DNA of 64,000 bases from Zelopaecilomyces penicillatus (GCA_005765155.1 VCCP01000003.1:434001-498000); one strand, 5' to 3'. Shown: positions 11,955 through 23,541, counted from the first letter of the stretch. The notes: generated by a model not told the origin, from the sequence alone. Translations and numbers: made by a program.

Positions 11955-11962
11955 AAAGGGAG
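11955..11962 (+). other. Polypurine tract of copia copy 1
   Basis: AAAGGGAG sits directly before the 3' LTR. This is the expected primer position for plus-strand DNA synthesis in LTR retrotransposons. Confidence 0.8.
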
Positions 11963-12437
11963 TGTTAAAATAGGCGGGTTTTATATAACAGCCTGACCTG
12001 TTATAAGATTAGTAGCTAGACCTACTATAGCTTAGCAGCTAAACCTGCTATAGCCCTAGCAGCCAGACCTGCTATAAGGTAGCAGCCTGACCTGCTATAA
12101 GACCTAAAAAGCCTGTGCAGCCTGACCTGCTATATCAGGCTAGACTAGTAAAATAAGGGCTTATCCCTTATACCCCTCCCTTTCTTATTATTTGGAATGC
12201 TTAGAAATCTAAAGAAATATTATTTGGAATTCTTAAATAATTCCAAATAATCCTAGTATTATTTAGATATATAAGATAGCTGGATTCCTAGCTGAATCCT
12301 GCTTTCTTTCTCTATTAGCAATTCAATCATTTCTTTTTTCTTTTCTATAGACTTTACTCTAGATAACTATTCACTGCCTTTCTTTCACTGCTATCGCTAC
12401 TAGCTTTAGTTATAACTTTATACTGCAAATTGCAATA
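11963..12437 (+). repeat. 3' LTR of copia copy 1 (475 bp)
   Basis: Same length and ends as the 5' LTR. Examples of differences from the 5' copy are TCAGC to TTAGC, TACAG to TATAG, CTCTGG to CTCTAG and TTCGCTG to TTCACTG. The right target duplication AAAAT follows at 12438-12442. Confidence 0.93.
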
Positions 12438-12466
12438 AAAATTACCACTCCTAAGACTATTATATT

Positions 12467-12885
12467 TGTTAAAATAAGTGGGTTTTTCTATATATAGCAG
12501 CCTGACCTGCTATAGTCTAGCAGCTTAACCTGCTATAGCCTAGCAGCTAGACCTGCACAGCCCAATAAGCTAAGCTTACACAGCCCTTATAGCTTAACCT
12601 ATAAAGGGATAGACTAATACTTACTTTCTGTTTTAGTATTTGGAATACCTAATAATTCCAAATAATTATTTAAAAATATCTTAAATAATTCTAAATTATC
12701 TTAGAATTAGATAGATATAAAAGATAAAAGGATTCCTAGTTATATCCTTCTTCTTTTCTATATCAGTAATACAATCACTTCTTTCTTCTTTTCTTTAGAA
12801 TTCACTCTGGATAACTATTCGCTGCCTCTCTTCCACTGCTATCACTACTAGCTTTAGTTATAACCATATACTGCAAATTGCAATA
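12467..12885 (+). repeat. 5' LTR of copia copy 2 (419 bp)
   Basis: The LTR starts TGTTAAAATAAGTGGG and ends AATTGCAATA. It shares its terminal sequences and the last ~130 bp with the 475-bp LTR, including the CTCTGGATAACTATTC motif, but has a different and shorter upstream part. Confidence 0.92.
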
Positions 12886-12899
12886 GGTTATAAGCCCGG
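12886..12899 (+). other. Primer-binding site of copia copy 2
   Basis: GGTTATAAGCCCGG is identical to the primer site of copy 1 and follows the LTR directly. The same TAT-for-CAT difference from the initiator tRNA anticodon is present, so it is shared by both subfamilies and is not a private mutation of one copy. Confidence 0.7.
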
Positions 12900-13471
12900 A
12901 AGAATAGTTATTCCAGACTGTAAAAAGAAGACTCTTTTTTCTGTTGTTTTCAATCTCTTTATATGCCAGATTTTTCTACCACTCTGATCACATCAGACCC
13001 ACATTTCCCACCAATCAGAAGTCATAAAAAACTGCACACACAAGAATTGAACCTCGGACTTACAGCACGACCCACTTTCGGATTTACGGATTACTAATAC
13101 GGACTTACGGAATTACGGGTCACAGCTTTACTGACTACGCCAAATACGGTTAATCACTCGAATTACTAGTCAACTTTGCAAAAGGCCTATATAAGACTAT
13201 AGAAGTCGGCTGACTAAGCAAAGGCGCTGTGCCGGCTACGCTATAACACTGTTATCAGCTAGCACGTGACAGGCAACCCTCACGCCTGTCAACCTCCCTA
13301 GCCAATTGGCTAGATTCAGGGCTCTAACTAAGACCCGGCCACTTATAGCACTGCTATAACCGGCACTTTCAGCTGTTTATAACACTGTTATACAGCTATA
13401 AGCTTATTTTTAGAAGCTTATTTCTCATCTATACTGCTATAACTACTAGTTATAGCAGTCTGACCCTGAAA

Positions 13472-16400
13472 ATATCAGGTCAGGACCTTCTAATAGAAGA
13501 TAATCTATTAGAATTATAGGCTCTTCGATCCCAGATACAGGAACTCATACAGCAACTACAAAAGCTACAGGCCCAATTTACAGTGGCCGATAGTGCTAAA
13601 GAGCCCCTACAACCTCAACTTTAGTTACCTTAGCCACTACCACAGCCTATGCAGTCTGTTAACCCACTGGGTAACCTAGCTCTGAAGGAGCTATCCAAGA
13701 AAATACAGGCCTTTCCAGAAGCTTTCAGGCTAAAAGGCCCTGATAACTATGATCAATGGCTTCAGGCCCTATCTATCCAGCTATAAGCACTAGGATTATC
13801 TAATTTTCTGTTAGAACCTGCTATAAGCAGCCAACTTAGCGACTATCATCAGGCTATTTTGCTTCTGTTACTTCGCGACAGCTGCTCACAGCATTCACAA
13901 GCCTCTATAAGCTGGGCTACAACGCCTCTGGAAGCTTATCAAATACTGAACAAGCAATACTGCCGCAGTGCTACCCTGCAGCGTGGAACCCTCTATAGCG
14001 CCTTTCACAAGCTTAGCTTCAGCAGCTATAAAGGCTCTATAGAGGCATTCAACAGCGAATTCAACACCCGACTCGTTAGGCTACAGCTAGCTTCAGTTAT
14101 TATACAGCCCACAGATCAGATAAATCAGTATCTGAAGGCTGTAAAAGACGCTTTTCCACAGTGGGCTGAACGCCAAAGGAACAATATCAGGATTCATACA
14201 GCGCTCAGCACTTCACTAGATGCCCTGAATTTACAGTTCCTTATAGCAGACTTGCTAGAAGAGCTACAGGATAAAAGCTCTTCAGTTATAAAAGCTAGCT
14301 CTTATAGAGCTAGAGAAGCTGAGGAACCTTCTAAAAAGACCTATAAGGACTTTAAGAAGAAGGAAAAAACGTCCAAATCCACTAAAAAACAGCCTTACAA
14401 GCCCTTTCAGAAGGATAAAAGGACGAAGAAGCCTGCTACTAGCAGCAAGGAACCTGATAAAGCTTCCTTTATAATAGGCACCTATAACCTATCTATAGGT
14501 AACTGGAACACTGCAGCCAGTACCTGGAGCTCTGATTCTGAATCTGATATAGAAGGTTCAGAAGCTATAAAGCCTAAAGAATCAGCTTATAGCACCCACC
14601 AGACCGCTAATCTGAAGAATACCCTGCTATATAACACCGGCTCAACATATCATATTATTAATAACAGGACCCTCTTTACTAGTTATAATGCCTACAGCAA
14701 AAGACCAAGGCCTATAGCGACTGGCGGCGGTCCAATCTACCCAAAAGGATCTGGAACAGCTGTATTTACAGTGCTTACAGGCCTTGAACCTAGGACTTAT
14801 AGCACTTTAGAGCTGAAAAATGCACTATATATCCCCGATATAGATATAAATATAGTGAGTAGGGTGAAGCACTATGCTTCTAGCGGTACACTTCTATGAG
14901 AGAAGCTATTTACAGTGGACCGAACCTGCTGTGGACTGCTAAACTTCACTAAACACGGCTTCTTTCTCCAGCAAAAGGGGAAGCCTACACCTGAATTTTC
15001 AGGGCCTTTCAACCACTATTACAGCTATCCAATAGCGGTTGAAATCACCTCCAAACCTCCCCCTGGCATGTATGAGGACCTCACTAAGCCCTCTAAACCA
15101 GCCAAACAGCTGCTGGAACCAATAAAAAGCCCTGAAATTTCAGGCCCACACACACCAGAAAGCCCTGATACAGACTCAGGCCTACCAAAAGACCCATTAA
15201 AAGACGCTATATCCCTTCTAGAACCCTCTGAAAACACTGTTACAAAGGCAGATACAGGTTTTTCGGCTAAAACTAGCTATCAAAAGCTACTACAGCTAGC
15301 AGGGATTTGGCATATCCGTCTCGGCCACATTGGCCTACAGCTGCTAAAAAAGACCGCTAAAATTTCAGCGGGCTTACCTGATTTTACTGCTATAAAAGAA
15401 GCAGATTTCTTCTATTTAGCTTGTATACAGGCTAAATCAGTATACAGACCCTCTAAAAACCTAATTCCAGACCTACTGGAAGTGCTAGAAGTTATAGAGG
15501 GAGATACTTTTCAGATAAAACCAACCCCTTATAATAAGCTCCCTATAGGGCTTATTCTAGTAGAGAGAAAATCCCGTTATCGAAAGGTTCTCTTACTATC
15601 TAATAAGGAAGGTTATACTGTCTTCTCTGCTATAAAGGGCCTATTTAAAGGGCTAAAAGCCCACTATAATAAATACCCCCTACGACTTTATTTTAATAGT
15701 GGAAAAGAGGTCTCAGCACTGCTAAAAGACTGGTTAGCAGGCAAAGGCATTGGTTTTAGCACATCTAGCCCCTATATTTATGAGCAAAATAGCCTGCCAG
15801 AACGCTCTATAAGGGTTATTTTAGACCAACTACGGGCTACTATGATCTGGGCCCAGTTACCACTTTTTCTCTGGACCGCTATTTTACCTGCTATAGTTGA
15901 CCTTATTAACTGTACAGCGGTTATAAACAGGGACCTCAGCCCACTACAGCTCTTCTTATAAGAGCTAAAACCAGCTCTAGCAGCTAACAAGCCAAATCTG
16001 GCAGCTTATAGAGCTATTGGAGCCTACTATAAGGTTGTTATCCCTGCTAAGAAGCGCTAATAAGGTGCTAAACTAAGCCCTAGAACAGAGCCAGCTAGGC
16101 TGCTAGCCACACTAGGCAAAAACGTCTATTCAGTCTATATACCTTCCTACTGGCAGGTAACTAAGACCTCTTTTCTTCATATTATAGAAGGAATAGGCCC
16201 TATAAGCCAGGGCCTTAAGGGCAATTTTCACAGTCTTCAAAGCCCTTCTAGCTTAAAGGGAGAATTAGAAGAGCTTTACACCCCGCCAAAATCAACAGAT
16301 CAACCTACCCTAGAGGATCTGACCGATTTACAAGCCCTGGATCAAGCCAGAAGACCTATCCAGCTGCCAGAGCCTGTAATACAGACGCCACAACAGCTGC

Positions 16401-18244
16401 TACAGCCGCTGCAACCTCTGCCACAACCGCTACAACCTCTGCCACAGCCTGTATCACAGCCTATAGCACAATTGCCACAGCCTGCTAAACAGCCTGAACA
16501 GCTGTTAGAAGACTCCGAACCTATACAGCTAGATCTTGCCTACCCTATAGATATCTGCTATAAGCTAAAGGCAAAATTCACTGCTAAGGCTTCTTTAGAA
16601 CCTGCTGGCTGGAAAGAAGCTCTAAAAGACCCTGCTAAGAAACAATAGATTAGCACTATCTACAGCGAATTCCACCAGATTCTACAAGCTAAAGTCATGC
16701 ATTTTTCCCCATTATCAGAGGTTCCAAAAGACCGAAAAATCCTGAAAAATAGGCTTGTTCTTAAGCTTAAAAAGGATTCATAAAACCAACCCTTAAAATA
16801 TAAGGCTAGGCTTGTTATAAAAGGTTTTATACAAATTAAAGGAAAAGATTACTTTGAAACCTTCACAGCTATTAATATATCCCCTACCTGGCGGATTTTA
16901 CTAGCTTTAGTAGCCTCTTATAACTAGGAAGTTAAACAAATCGACTTTATAGAGGCTTTTTTAAACAGCCAGTTATCTAAGGATATTTTTATAGAATTTC
17001 CAGAAGGCCTCTCTTCTTTTATAAAGACCCAGACCCCTAAAAACCGGCCTTTAGCAGCCTTATTAACTAAGCTAGGCTATAACCCTGCTATAAAACAGGT
17101 TATTCTGCTGAAAAAGGCCCTATATAGCCTAAAGCAAGGCCCCCGTGAATGGCAACAGCAGCTAATTAAGCTGCTAGCTACCCTAGGGTTCCAATCCTTA
17201 ACCTCTAACCCGGCTGTCTTTATCAACGCTCAGACTAATACCTTTATTATCACCTATGTTGATGACTGCCTTATTATAGGACCTGACCTACCCTATATTA
17301 ACAAGCTAAAACGCCTGTTAAATAAGGTCTTTGCTATAGAAGATAGAGGCCCTATGGCCTTTTTCTTGGGGGTCCAAATCAGCCATAATCGGGCTAAAAG
17401 AGAGCTATAGCTGCACCAGTCTCAGTATATTAACGAGGCTCTTTAGCACTTTCAGCTGCAAGATGCAACCCCTACAGCTATACCCCTACAGCCTGGAGCA
17501 TTAAAAGAACCCCTAAAAAGGGTTCTTACCTCTGCTAAACAACAGACCTATCAGCAGATTATAAGGACTTTAATATACCTTATACTGCTTTTCAGGCCTG
17601 ATATAGCCTTTTCTATTTAGTGGCTTTCTCAATATATGCAACAGGGCTATATCAACCACTATAATACAGCTAGGAACCTTCTAAAATACCTAAAAGGTTC
17701 TAAAGAACTAGCTATCCTTTATAAGGCTGTAGGCCTTATACAGGCTAGACAGCCAGCTCTTCAACTGCTAGGCTATTCAGACAGTGATTTTACAGGCTGT
17801 AAAACCACTAGCAAATCCACCTACGGGTATCTCTTTAAGCTAGCTAGCGGACCTATCTGCTGGAAGTCAAAGAGACAGACTACTATAGCCCTCTCAACTA
17901 CAGAAGCTAAATCTAATGCTTTAATAGAGGCTATAAAAGAGCTAAAATAGCTCTCTGGGCTCTTTACAGAGCTAAAAATCCCTCTTCAGCAGCCTATAAA
18001 CCTGTATTGTGATAATACAGCCTCTATAAGCAATGCTAAGAACCCTGATCAGTATACTCAAATCAAGCATACCCTGCTAAAATTCCACTATATTAGGCAG
18101 GAAGCAGCTAGCGGGCTATTTAAGATAAATTATCTTGCAACCAAGGTTATGCCTGTTGATAGGCTAACTAAGGCTTTAATAGGCCTTATTTTTCAAGGCT
18201 TTTTAAACCTTCTAAACCTATAAAAACCCTTTATAAAGAGCTAA
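13472..18244 (+). pseudogene. Copia gag-pol polyprotein, copy 2 (start lost, catalytic residues mutated)
   Basis: This frame is colinear with copy 1 and spans 1591 codons without a net frameshift. The start codon is ATA at 13472-13474, where copy 1 has ATG. Changes consistent with G-to-A mutation also hit the protease (DTG to NTG at 14633), the integrase zinc finger (Cys to Tyr at 15413) and the integrase core (Asp to Asn at 15695). Reverse transcriptase keeps YVDD. Premature stops are frequent, and those at 16058, 16061, 16781 and 17618 coincide with stops in copy 1. The long stop-free stretches 13859-14899 and 14915-15961 preserve Gag, protease and integrase sequence well enough to recognise. 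It is non-functional by itself. Confidence 0.93.
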
Positions 18245-18265
18245 CTATATACTATATAGCTTGCT

Positions 18266-18273
18266 AGAGGGAG
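18266..18273 (+). other. Polypurine tract of copia copy 2
   Basis: AGAGGGAG directly precedes the 3' LTR, at the same position as the tract in copy 1. Confidence 0.78.
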
Positions 18274-18692
18274 TGTTAAAATAAGTGGGTTTTTCTATAT
18301 ATAGCAGCCTGACCTGCTATAGTCTAGCAGCTTAACCTGCTACAGCCTAGCAGCTAGACCTGCACAGCCCAGTAAGCTAAGCTTACACAGCCCTTATAGC
18401 TTAACCTATAAAGGGATAGACTAGTGCTTACTTTCTGTTTTAGTATTTAAAATACCTAATAATTCCAAATAATTATTTAAAAATATCTTAAATAATTCTA
18501 AATTATCTTAGAATTAGATAGATATAAAAGATAAAAGGATTCCTAGTTATATCCTTCTTCTTTTTTATATTAGCAATATAATCACTTCTTTCTTCTTTTC
18601 TTCAGAATTCACTCTGGATAACTATTCGCTGCCTTTCTTCCACTGCTATCACTACTAGCTTTAGTTATAACCATATACTGCAAATTTCAATA
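18274..18692 (+). repeat. 3' LTR of copia copy 2 (419 bp)
   Basis: Same length as its 5' partner. The end reads AATTTCAATA instead of AATTGCAATA, a rare transversion in the terminal region. Confidence 0.92.
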
Positions 18693-19107
18693 TATATATC
18701 ACTCCCTTCTACCTTTACCACCTCCCCCAGCACCTATATTATCTTATTTTATTCCTTTAATCTCTGTTATTATTTAATTATACCTTTATCTAACTCCTTA
18801 CTGATATATAATATCAAAACAATAAAGAACTTCTAGAATACTTATACCCTTCCTTTAAGCAAGCACTAAAAACATAAGCCTTACTACTATTATAAGAGTA
18901 GTATAGCTTAAAGGAGGCGCAGGTTTATTTTATAACTATACTAATAAATATACTGTATTTATAATAAACCTAGGGTTTACTAAGTAACCCTGTTTTATGA
19001 TCCCTTAATAAAACTAGCTCAATCCATTATTAACCCTCCCTTAGAATTTCAATATAAATACCCCAGATTCAGCAGTGCACAGCCTTATCTCTGCTATACA
19101 GCTATTC
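18693..19107. other. AT-rich flank with a promoter-like stretch
   Basis: About 415 bp between copia copy 2 and the decayed reading frame. A short hairpin (AGGGTTTACTAAGTAACCCT, about 18971-18990) and a TATAAATACCCCAG promoter-like sequence near 19051-19064 suggest the start of another degraded transposon, but no family is recognisable. Confidence 0.45.
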
Positions 19108-21273
19108 CCTTAAGGCCTATAAGAACAGAACTAAAGCGATTATCTAATCAAGCTCTATCAACTATTATATATACTAAAGAATAAAGATTAAGCTATTAAT
19201 TTTATATTATACCCTCTGCTCTAAATTATACTCTATAGTATCTCTAATAATATATTCATAGCCCCTAAAGTAATATATATTTTTAAATCAAAGAAACACT
19301 TCTATATATATATAGATCTCCCTAATATTTTATATAAGTTTAGACCCTATAATCAACTAGTACTTAATACCTATAGTTACCTTAATAGATTAGCTACCTT
19401 TTATAAGAATATATTTAATAAATAATTCTTTATTAGATTTATTAATTATAAGAATATATATTAGTATTCCTTTATTTAAGATCGATTTAAAGGCTAGCTT
19501 TATATCTTTAATTTATAAATAAATAGATAAATATATTATACTAAAGAGTTTATATATCTATAAAAGTAAATACTTTATAAGCTTAACCTCCCCTATAACT
19601 TTATATTTATTACTATCCTATATATAATATAAGTATAAGATTAGGAGTATAGCTATCTATCTTTTTTCTAGGTTTATATTATTATTAAAGGATTAATTAG
19701 ATTTTACCCTTATTTTGATTAGATTAAGGAAGATTTAAATAAGATTAAATAATCTTATAATAATATATTTTATCTACTCCCTAATAATCCTCTTTATTTA
19801 CTATTAAGAGATTAATACCTATTTAATAATTTAAACCAGCCTATATCTAGCTATATATTTAAAATAAAGAATACTATACTATATCTTATTATTAATAAGT
19901 TAAATATAGTTAAATACCTATAAAGCTTTTATTATACTACCCTATAGGATCTTAATAATTAAATAATCTATAATTAAGATATAAATAAAGTGCTTTATTT
20001 TATTTATCTAGAAGGTATTATACTATTCTTAATTAATAGGTATACTTTACCTATACTATATAAAAACTCTAAAATCTTTTATATATCTATGGGAGATAGC
20101 CTGTTTATACTATTTATATAGACTATTATAGGGCAGTCTATTCACCCTGCTAGAATATAAAAGCCTATACTCTCTAAAACTATTATTAACTAATAATTAA
20201 ACAATAAATTCAAATATAGCAAGGTAATTAAACCTAAGCTAATTAAGACTATTAATATAATCATTACTAAGAAAGCCAAGTTAATCACAGTTTAATCTAA
20301 TAATAATCAAATAATAATACCCTAATAATATTCTTTAGGAGTTAATAAAAATAGATTATTTATTATTTATTTAATCTCTAAGCTCTTATCTAGGCTTACT
20401 TTATTTATATATAATAGTACTAAGGATACTTAAAGATTATCTAATTAAGATTTATTAAATAAGAAGATAAAATCTATATTAATATAGCTTATACTATACT
20501 TAAACCCCTAGAAACAGGTTATCTTTAAGGAGTGGATAGCTAAGTTAACTTCTTTAAATACTTTTATAATCAATTTAAATAAAAATACTAATACCTTTAA
20601 GGATATTATTATAATTCTAAGGTATTTTATTAATAAGAACCTAAATAAAGTATCTTAATTAAATAATAGATATCTTTTTTATAAGTAGACCAACCCTTCT
20701 AATAAAGAAAAGAGAAATCCAGAGAAAAAGTAAAAAAGCTAATAAAAGAAATTAAACCCTTAGCTCCCTTTATACTATATACTACTAATTCGATCTATAA
20801 GATATAAGGGAGAGACCACTACTTAAGTAAGTACTGGTTTGCCTTTATAACACTTAAGAGCAATAGGGTATACTATAACTATCAAATTCACTAAGAAGAT
20901 AAATAATATATTCCTTACCAAAAGGCCTATACTATATATCAAATACTCTAATAATTATATTAGTCTCTATTCTAATAGAATAATTATAGAAGGGACCCTT
21001 TAATATATTAAAGAGATAATAGAAGCTTCCTTTAATAGCTTAATAACTCAAGCTATTTAATCTAGTAGATCTAAACACTATACTATATAAGCATAACCAG
21101 TAATACCTCTACCTATAGATTAAATAATAGAGTTAAACACTCCAGAGATATTAAGGGAGTTAAAAAGATTAAACATTAAAAGAATATTTAATCAAGAATA
21201 AATAAAGCAGAAGAAATAAAGTATATATATATAGGTATCTGAAGATTATATTTAAATACTATTATTTAATTGA
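19108..21273 (+). pseudogene. Unidentified ~720-codon frame decayed only to TAA/TAG stops
   Basis: Reading one frame from about 19108 gives a continuous protein-like sequence in which every interruption is TAA or TAG until a TGA at 21271-21273. CpA-directed RIP turns CAA, CAG and TGG into exactly these two stops and never makes TGA, so this is best read as one ancient open frame without frameshifts. The 5' end is uncertain and no ATG is assigned. Codons are strongly biased to A and T, so residues such as Ile, Asn and Lys are inflated. I do not recognise a domain. It could be the coding part of a transposon whose 3' end is repeat X, which begins about 60 bp further on. Confidence 0.6.
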
Positions 21274-21724
21274 TTACAAATATTACCTAACTTAATAATA
21301 GGGTTATCTTTAATATTTACTAGGAGGGTTTTAATAACTGGATTAAATATACCCTCTTACTAATTAATTAAGCTATAGCTATATAAGCTGTATTTAGGGG
21401 GATTAAACTATATAAGTAGATAGGCTATACCCAGGCTATTTAAACAGGCAGATATCATCCAATTTAAGTTTTTCCCCCTTCTACCCAAGAATTTTTCTAG
21501 TATATTTAAAAGACTAGCTATTAAAAAGCTATCTTCTTTATTTAATCAATTATAGGATAATCAATTAATCTCTTAAGTTTATTTTATTATATCGCTGCTT
21601 TATAGCTTTTCTTACCTATTTAATCCTTATAGACTATACTAGCTATACAACTACCTTAAAATCATACTATAGTTCTATAGGTAGTGTTAATATTATTATA
21701 TGTGTTGTTTTCCCTCTATTAAAC
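20337..21724 (+). repeat. 1.39-kb tandem duplication, left unit
   Basis: This unit contains the 3' ~930 bp of the unidentified decayed frame plus a copy of repeat X. It begins AGGAGTTAATAAAAATAG and runs into the second unit without a spacer. The alignment to 21725-23119 is colinear, with mainly transition differences. Confidence 0.8.
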
Positions 21725-21727
21725 TAG
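21332..21727 (+). repeat. Repeat X, copy 3
   Basis: It starts TAATAACTGGATTAAATATA and ends TTCCCTCTATTAAACTAGG. It is homologous to 4313-4700 and 4701-5090, with many C-to-T and G-to-A changes. It closes the left tandem unit. Confidence 0.75.
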
Positions 21728-23119
21728 GAGCTAATAGAAACAGGTTATTTATTACTTATTTAATCTTTAGGCTCTTATCTAGGCTTACTTTATTTATATA
21801 TAATAATATTAAGAATACTTAAAAACCATCTAATTAAGATTTATTAAGCAAGAAGATAAAGTCTATATTAATATAATTTATATTATACTTAAACCTTTAG
21901 AAATAGATTATCTTTAAAAAATAGATAACTAAATTAACTTCTTTAAATACTCTTATAGCTAACTTAGATAAGAACACTAATACTTCTAAGGATATTATTA
22001 TAACCCTAAGATAATTTATTAATAGGAACCTAAGTAAAGTATCTTAATTAAATAATAAATATCTTTCTTATAAACAGACCAACCCTCCTAATAGAGAAAA
22101 GGGAAGTCTAGAGAAAAAGCAGAAGAGCTAATAAAAGGAATTAAACCCTTAATCCCCTCTATACTATATACCACTAATTCAATCTATAAAATATAAGAGA
22201 GAGACCACTACTTAAATAGGCACTGGTTTGCCTTTATAACACTTAAGAGCAGCAGAGCATGCTATAACTATTAAATTTATTAAGAAGATAAATAATATAT
22301 TCCTTATTAGAAGGCTTATATTATATATCAAATACTTTAATAGTTATATTAGTCTCTATTCTAATAGAATGGTTATAGAAGGGACCCTTTAATATATCAG
22401 GGAGATAATAGAAGCTTTCTTTAATAGCCTAATAATTCAAGCTATTCAACCTAGCAGATCTAAGCACTATACTATACAAGCACAACCAGTAACACCTCCA
22501 CCTATAGATCAAGTAGTAGAGTTAAATACTCTAAGGATATTAAGGGAATTAAAGAGATTAAATATTAAGGGAATACTTAATTAAGGATAAATAAGATAGA
22601 AGAAATAAAGTATATATATATAGATATCTAAAGATTATATTTAAATACTATTATTTAATTGATTATAAATATTACTTAACTTAATAATAAGATTATTTTT
22701 AATATTTACTAAAAGGGTTTTAATAATTAAGTTAAATACATCCCCTTATTAATTAATTAAGCTATAGTTATATAAGCTATACTTAAAAGGATTAAACTAT
22801 ATAAATAGATAGGCTATACTCAGGCTATTTAAACAGGGCAGAGAGATCATCCAATTCAAGTTTTTCCCTCTTCTACCAAAGAATTTTTCTAATATATTCA
22901 AAAGACTAGCTATTAAAAAGCTATCTTCTTTATTTAATCAATTATAGGATGATTAATTAATCTCTCAAGTTTATTTTATTATATCACTGCTTTATAGCTT
23001 TTCTTACCTATTCAATCCTTATAAACTATACTAACTATACAACTACCTTAAAATCACACTACAGTTCTGTGGGTGGTGTTAGTATTATTGTGTGTGTTGT
23101 TTTCCCTCTATTAAAATAG
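21725..23119 (+). repeat. 1.39-kb tandem duplication, right unit
   Basis: The second unit begins AGGAGCTAATAGAAACAG and contains the same frame segment and repeat X in the same order. It is at least as AT-shifted as the left unit, so the duplication probably predates much of the mutation. A solo copia LTR has inserted at its right end. Confidence 0.8.
22721..23117 (+). repeat. Repeat X, copy 4
   Basis: It starts TAATAATTAAGTTAAATACA and ends with TTCCCTCTATTAAAATAGG. It closes the right tandem unit. An insertion of a few bases (GGGCAGAGAGATC against GGCAGATATC) separates it from copy 3. Confidence 0.75.
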
Positions 23120-23122
23120 GAA

Positions 23123-23541
23123 TGTTAAAATAAGTGGGTTTTTCTATATATAGCAGCCTGACCTGTTATAGTCTAGCAGCTTAATCTATTATAGCCTAGT
23201 AGCTAGACCTACACAGCCCAGTAAGCTAAGCTTACACAGCCCTTATAGCTTAACCTATAAAGAGATAGACTAGTGCTTACTTTCTGTTTTAGTATTTGGA
23301 ATACCTAATAATTCCAAATAATTATTTAAAAATATCTTAAATAATTCTAAATTATCTTAGAATTAAATAGATATAAAAGATAAAAGGATTCCTAGTTATA
23401 TCCTTTTTCTTTTTTATATCGGTAATACAATTACTTCTTTCTTCTTTTCTTTAGAATTCACTCCGGATAACTATTCACTGCCTTTCTTCCACTATTATAG
23501 CTACTAGCTTTAGTTATAACCTTATACTATAAATTATAATA
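23123..23541 (+). repeat. Solo copia LTR, 419-bp subfamily
   Basis: A complete 419-bp LTR with no internal region, flanked by a perfect 5-bp target duplication AGGAA at 23118-23122 and 23542-23546. This is the expected product of LTR-LTR recombination that removed the element. Its 3' end reads TATAAATTATAATA, so it has more transitions than the LTRs of copy 2. Confidence 0.92.

Larger units (their letters stand above)
6106..12437 (+). mobile_element. Ty1/copia LTR retrotransposon, copy 1 (6332 bp, defective)
   Basis: A full-length element bounded by 475-bp LTRs (6106-6580 and 11963-12437) and a perfect 5-bp target duplication AAAAT at 6101-6105 and 12438-12442. Internal order is primer site, leader, one gag-pol frame, polypurine tract. 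Protease, integrase, reverse transcriptase and RNase H occur in that order, with integrase before reverse transcriptase, which defines the copia superfamily. The gag-pol frame is continuous but carries many in-frame stops, so this copy cannot make its own polyprotein. The LTRs are nearly identical, pointing to a fairly recent insertion. A second related element begins only 29 bp downstream. Confidence 0.95.
12467..18692 (+). mobile_element. Ty1/copia LTR retrotransposon, copy 2 (6226 bp, defective)
   Basis: A second full-length copia element in the same orientation, with 419-bp LTRs at 12467-12885 and 18274-18692. The internal region is closely similar to copy 1 along its whole length, but the LTRs differ from the 475-bp type over much of their sequence, so this is a distinct subfamily. 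The flanking five bases, ATATT on the left and TATAT on the right, do not match, so no target duplication is supported. Several catalytic residues are mutated in addition to the premature stops. Confidence 0.94.
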
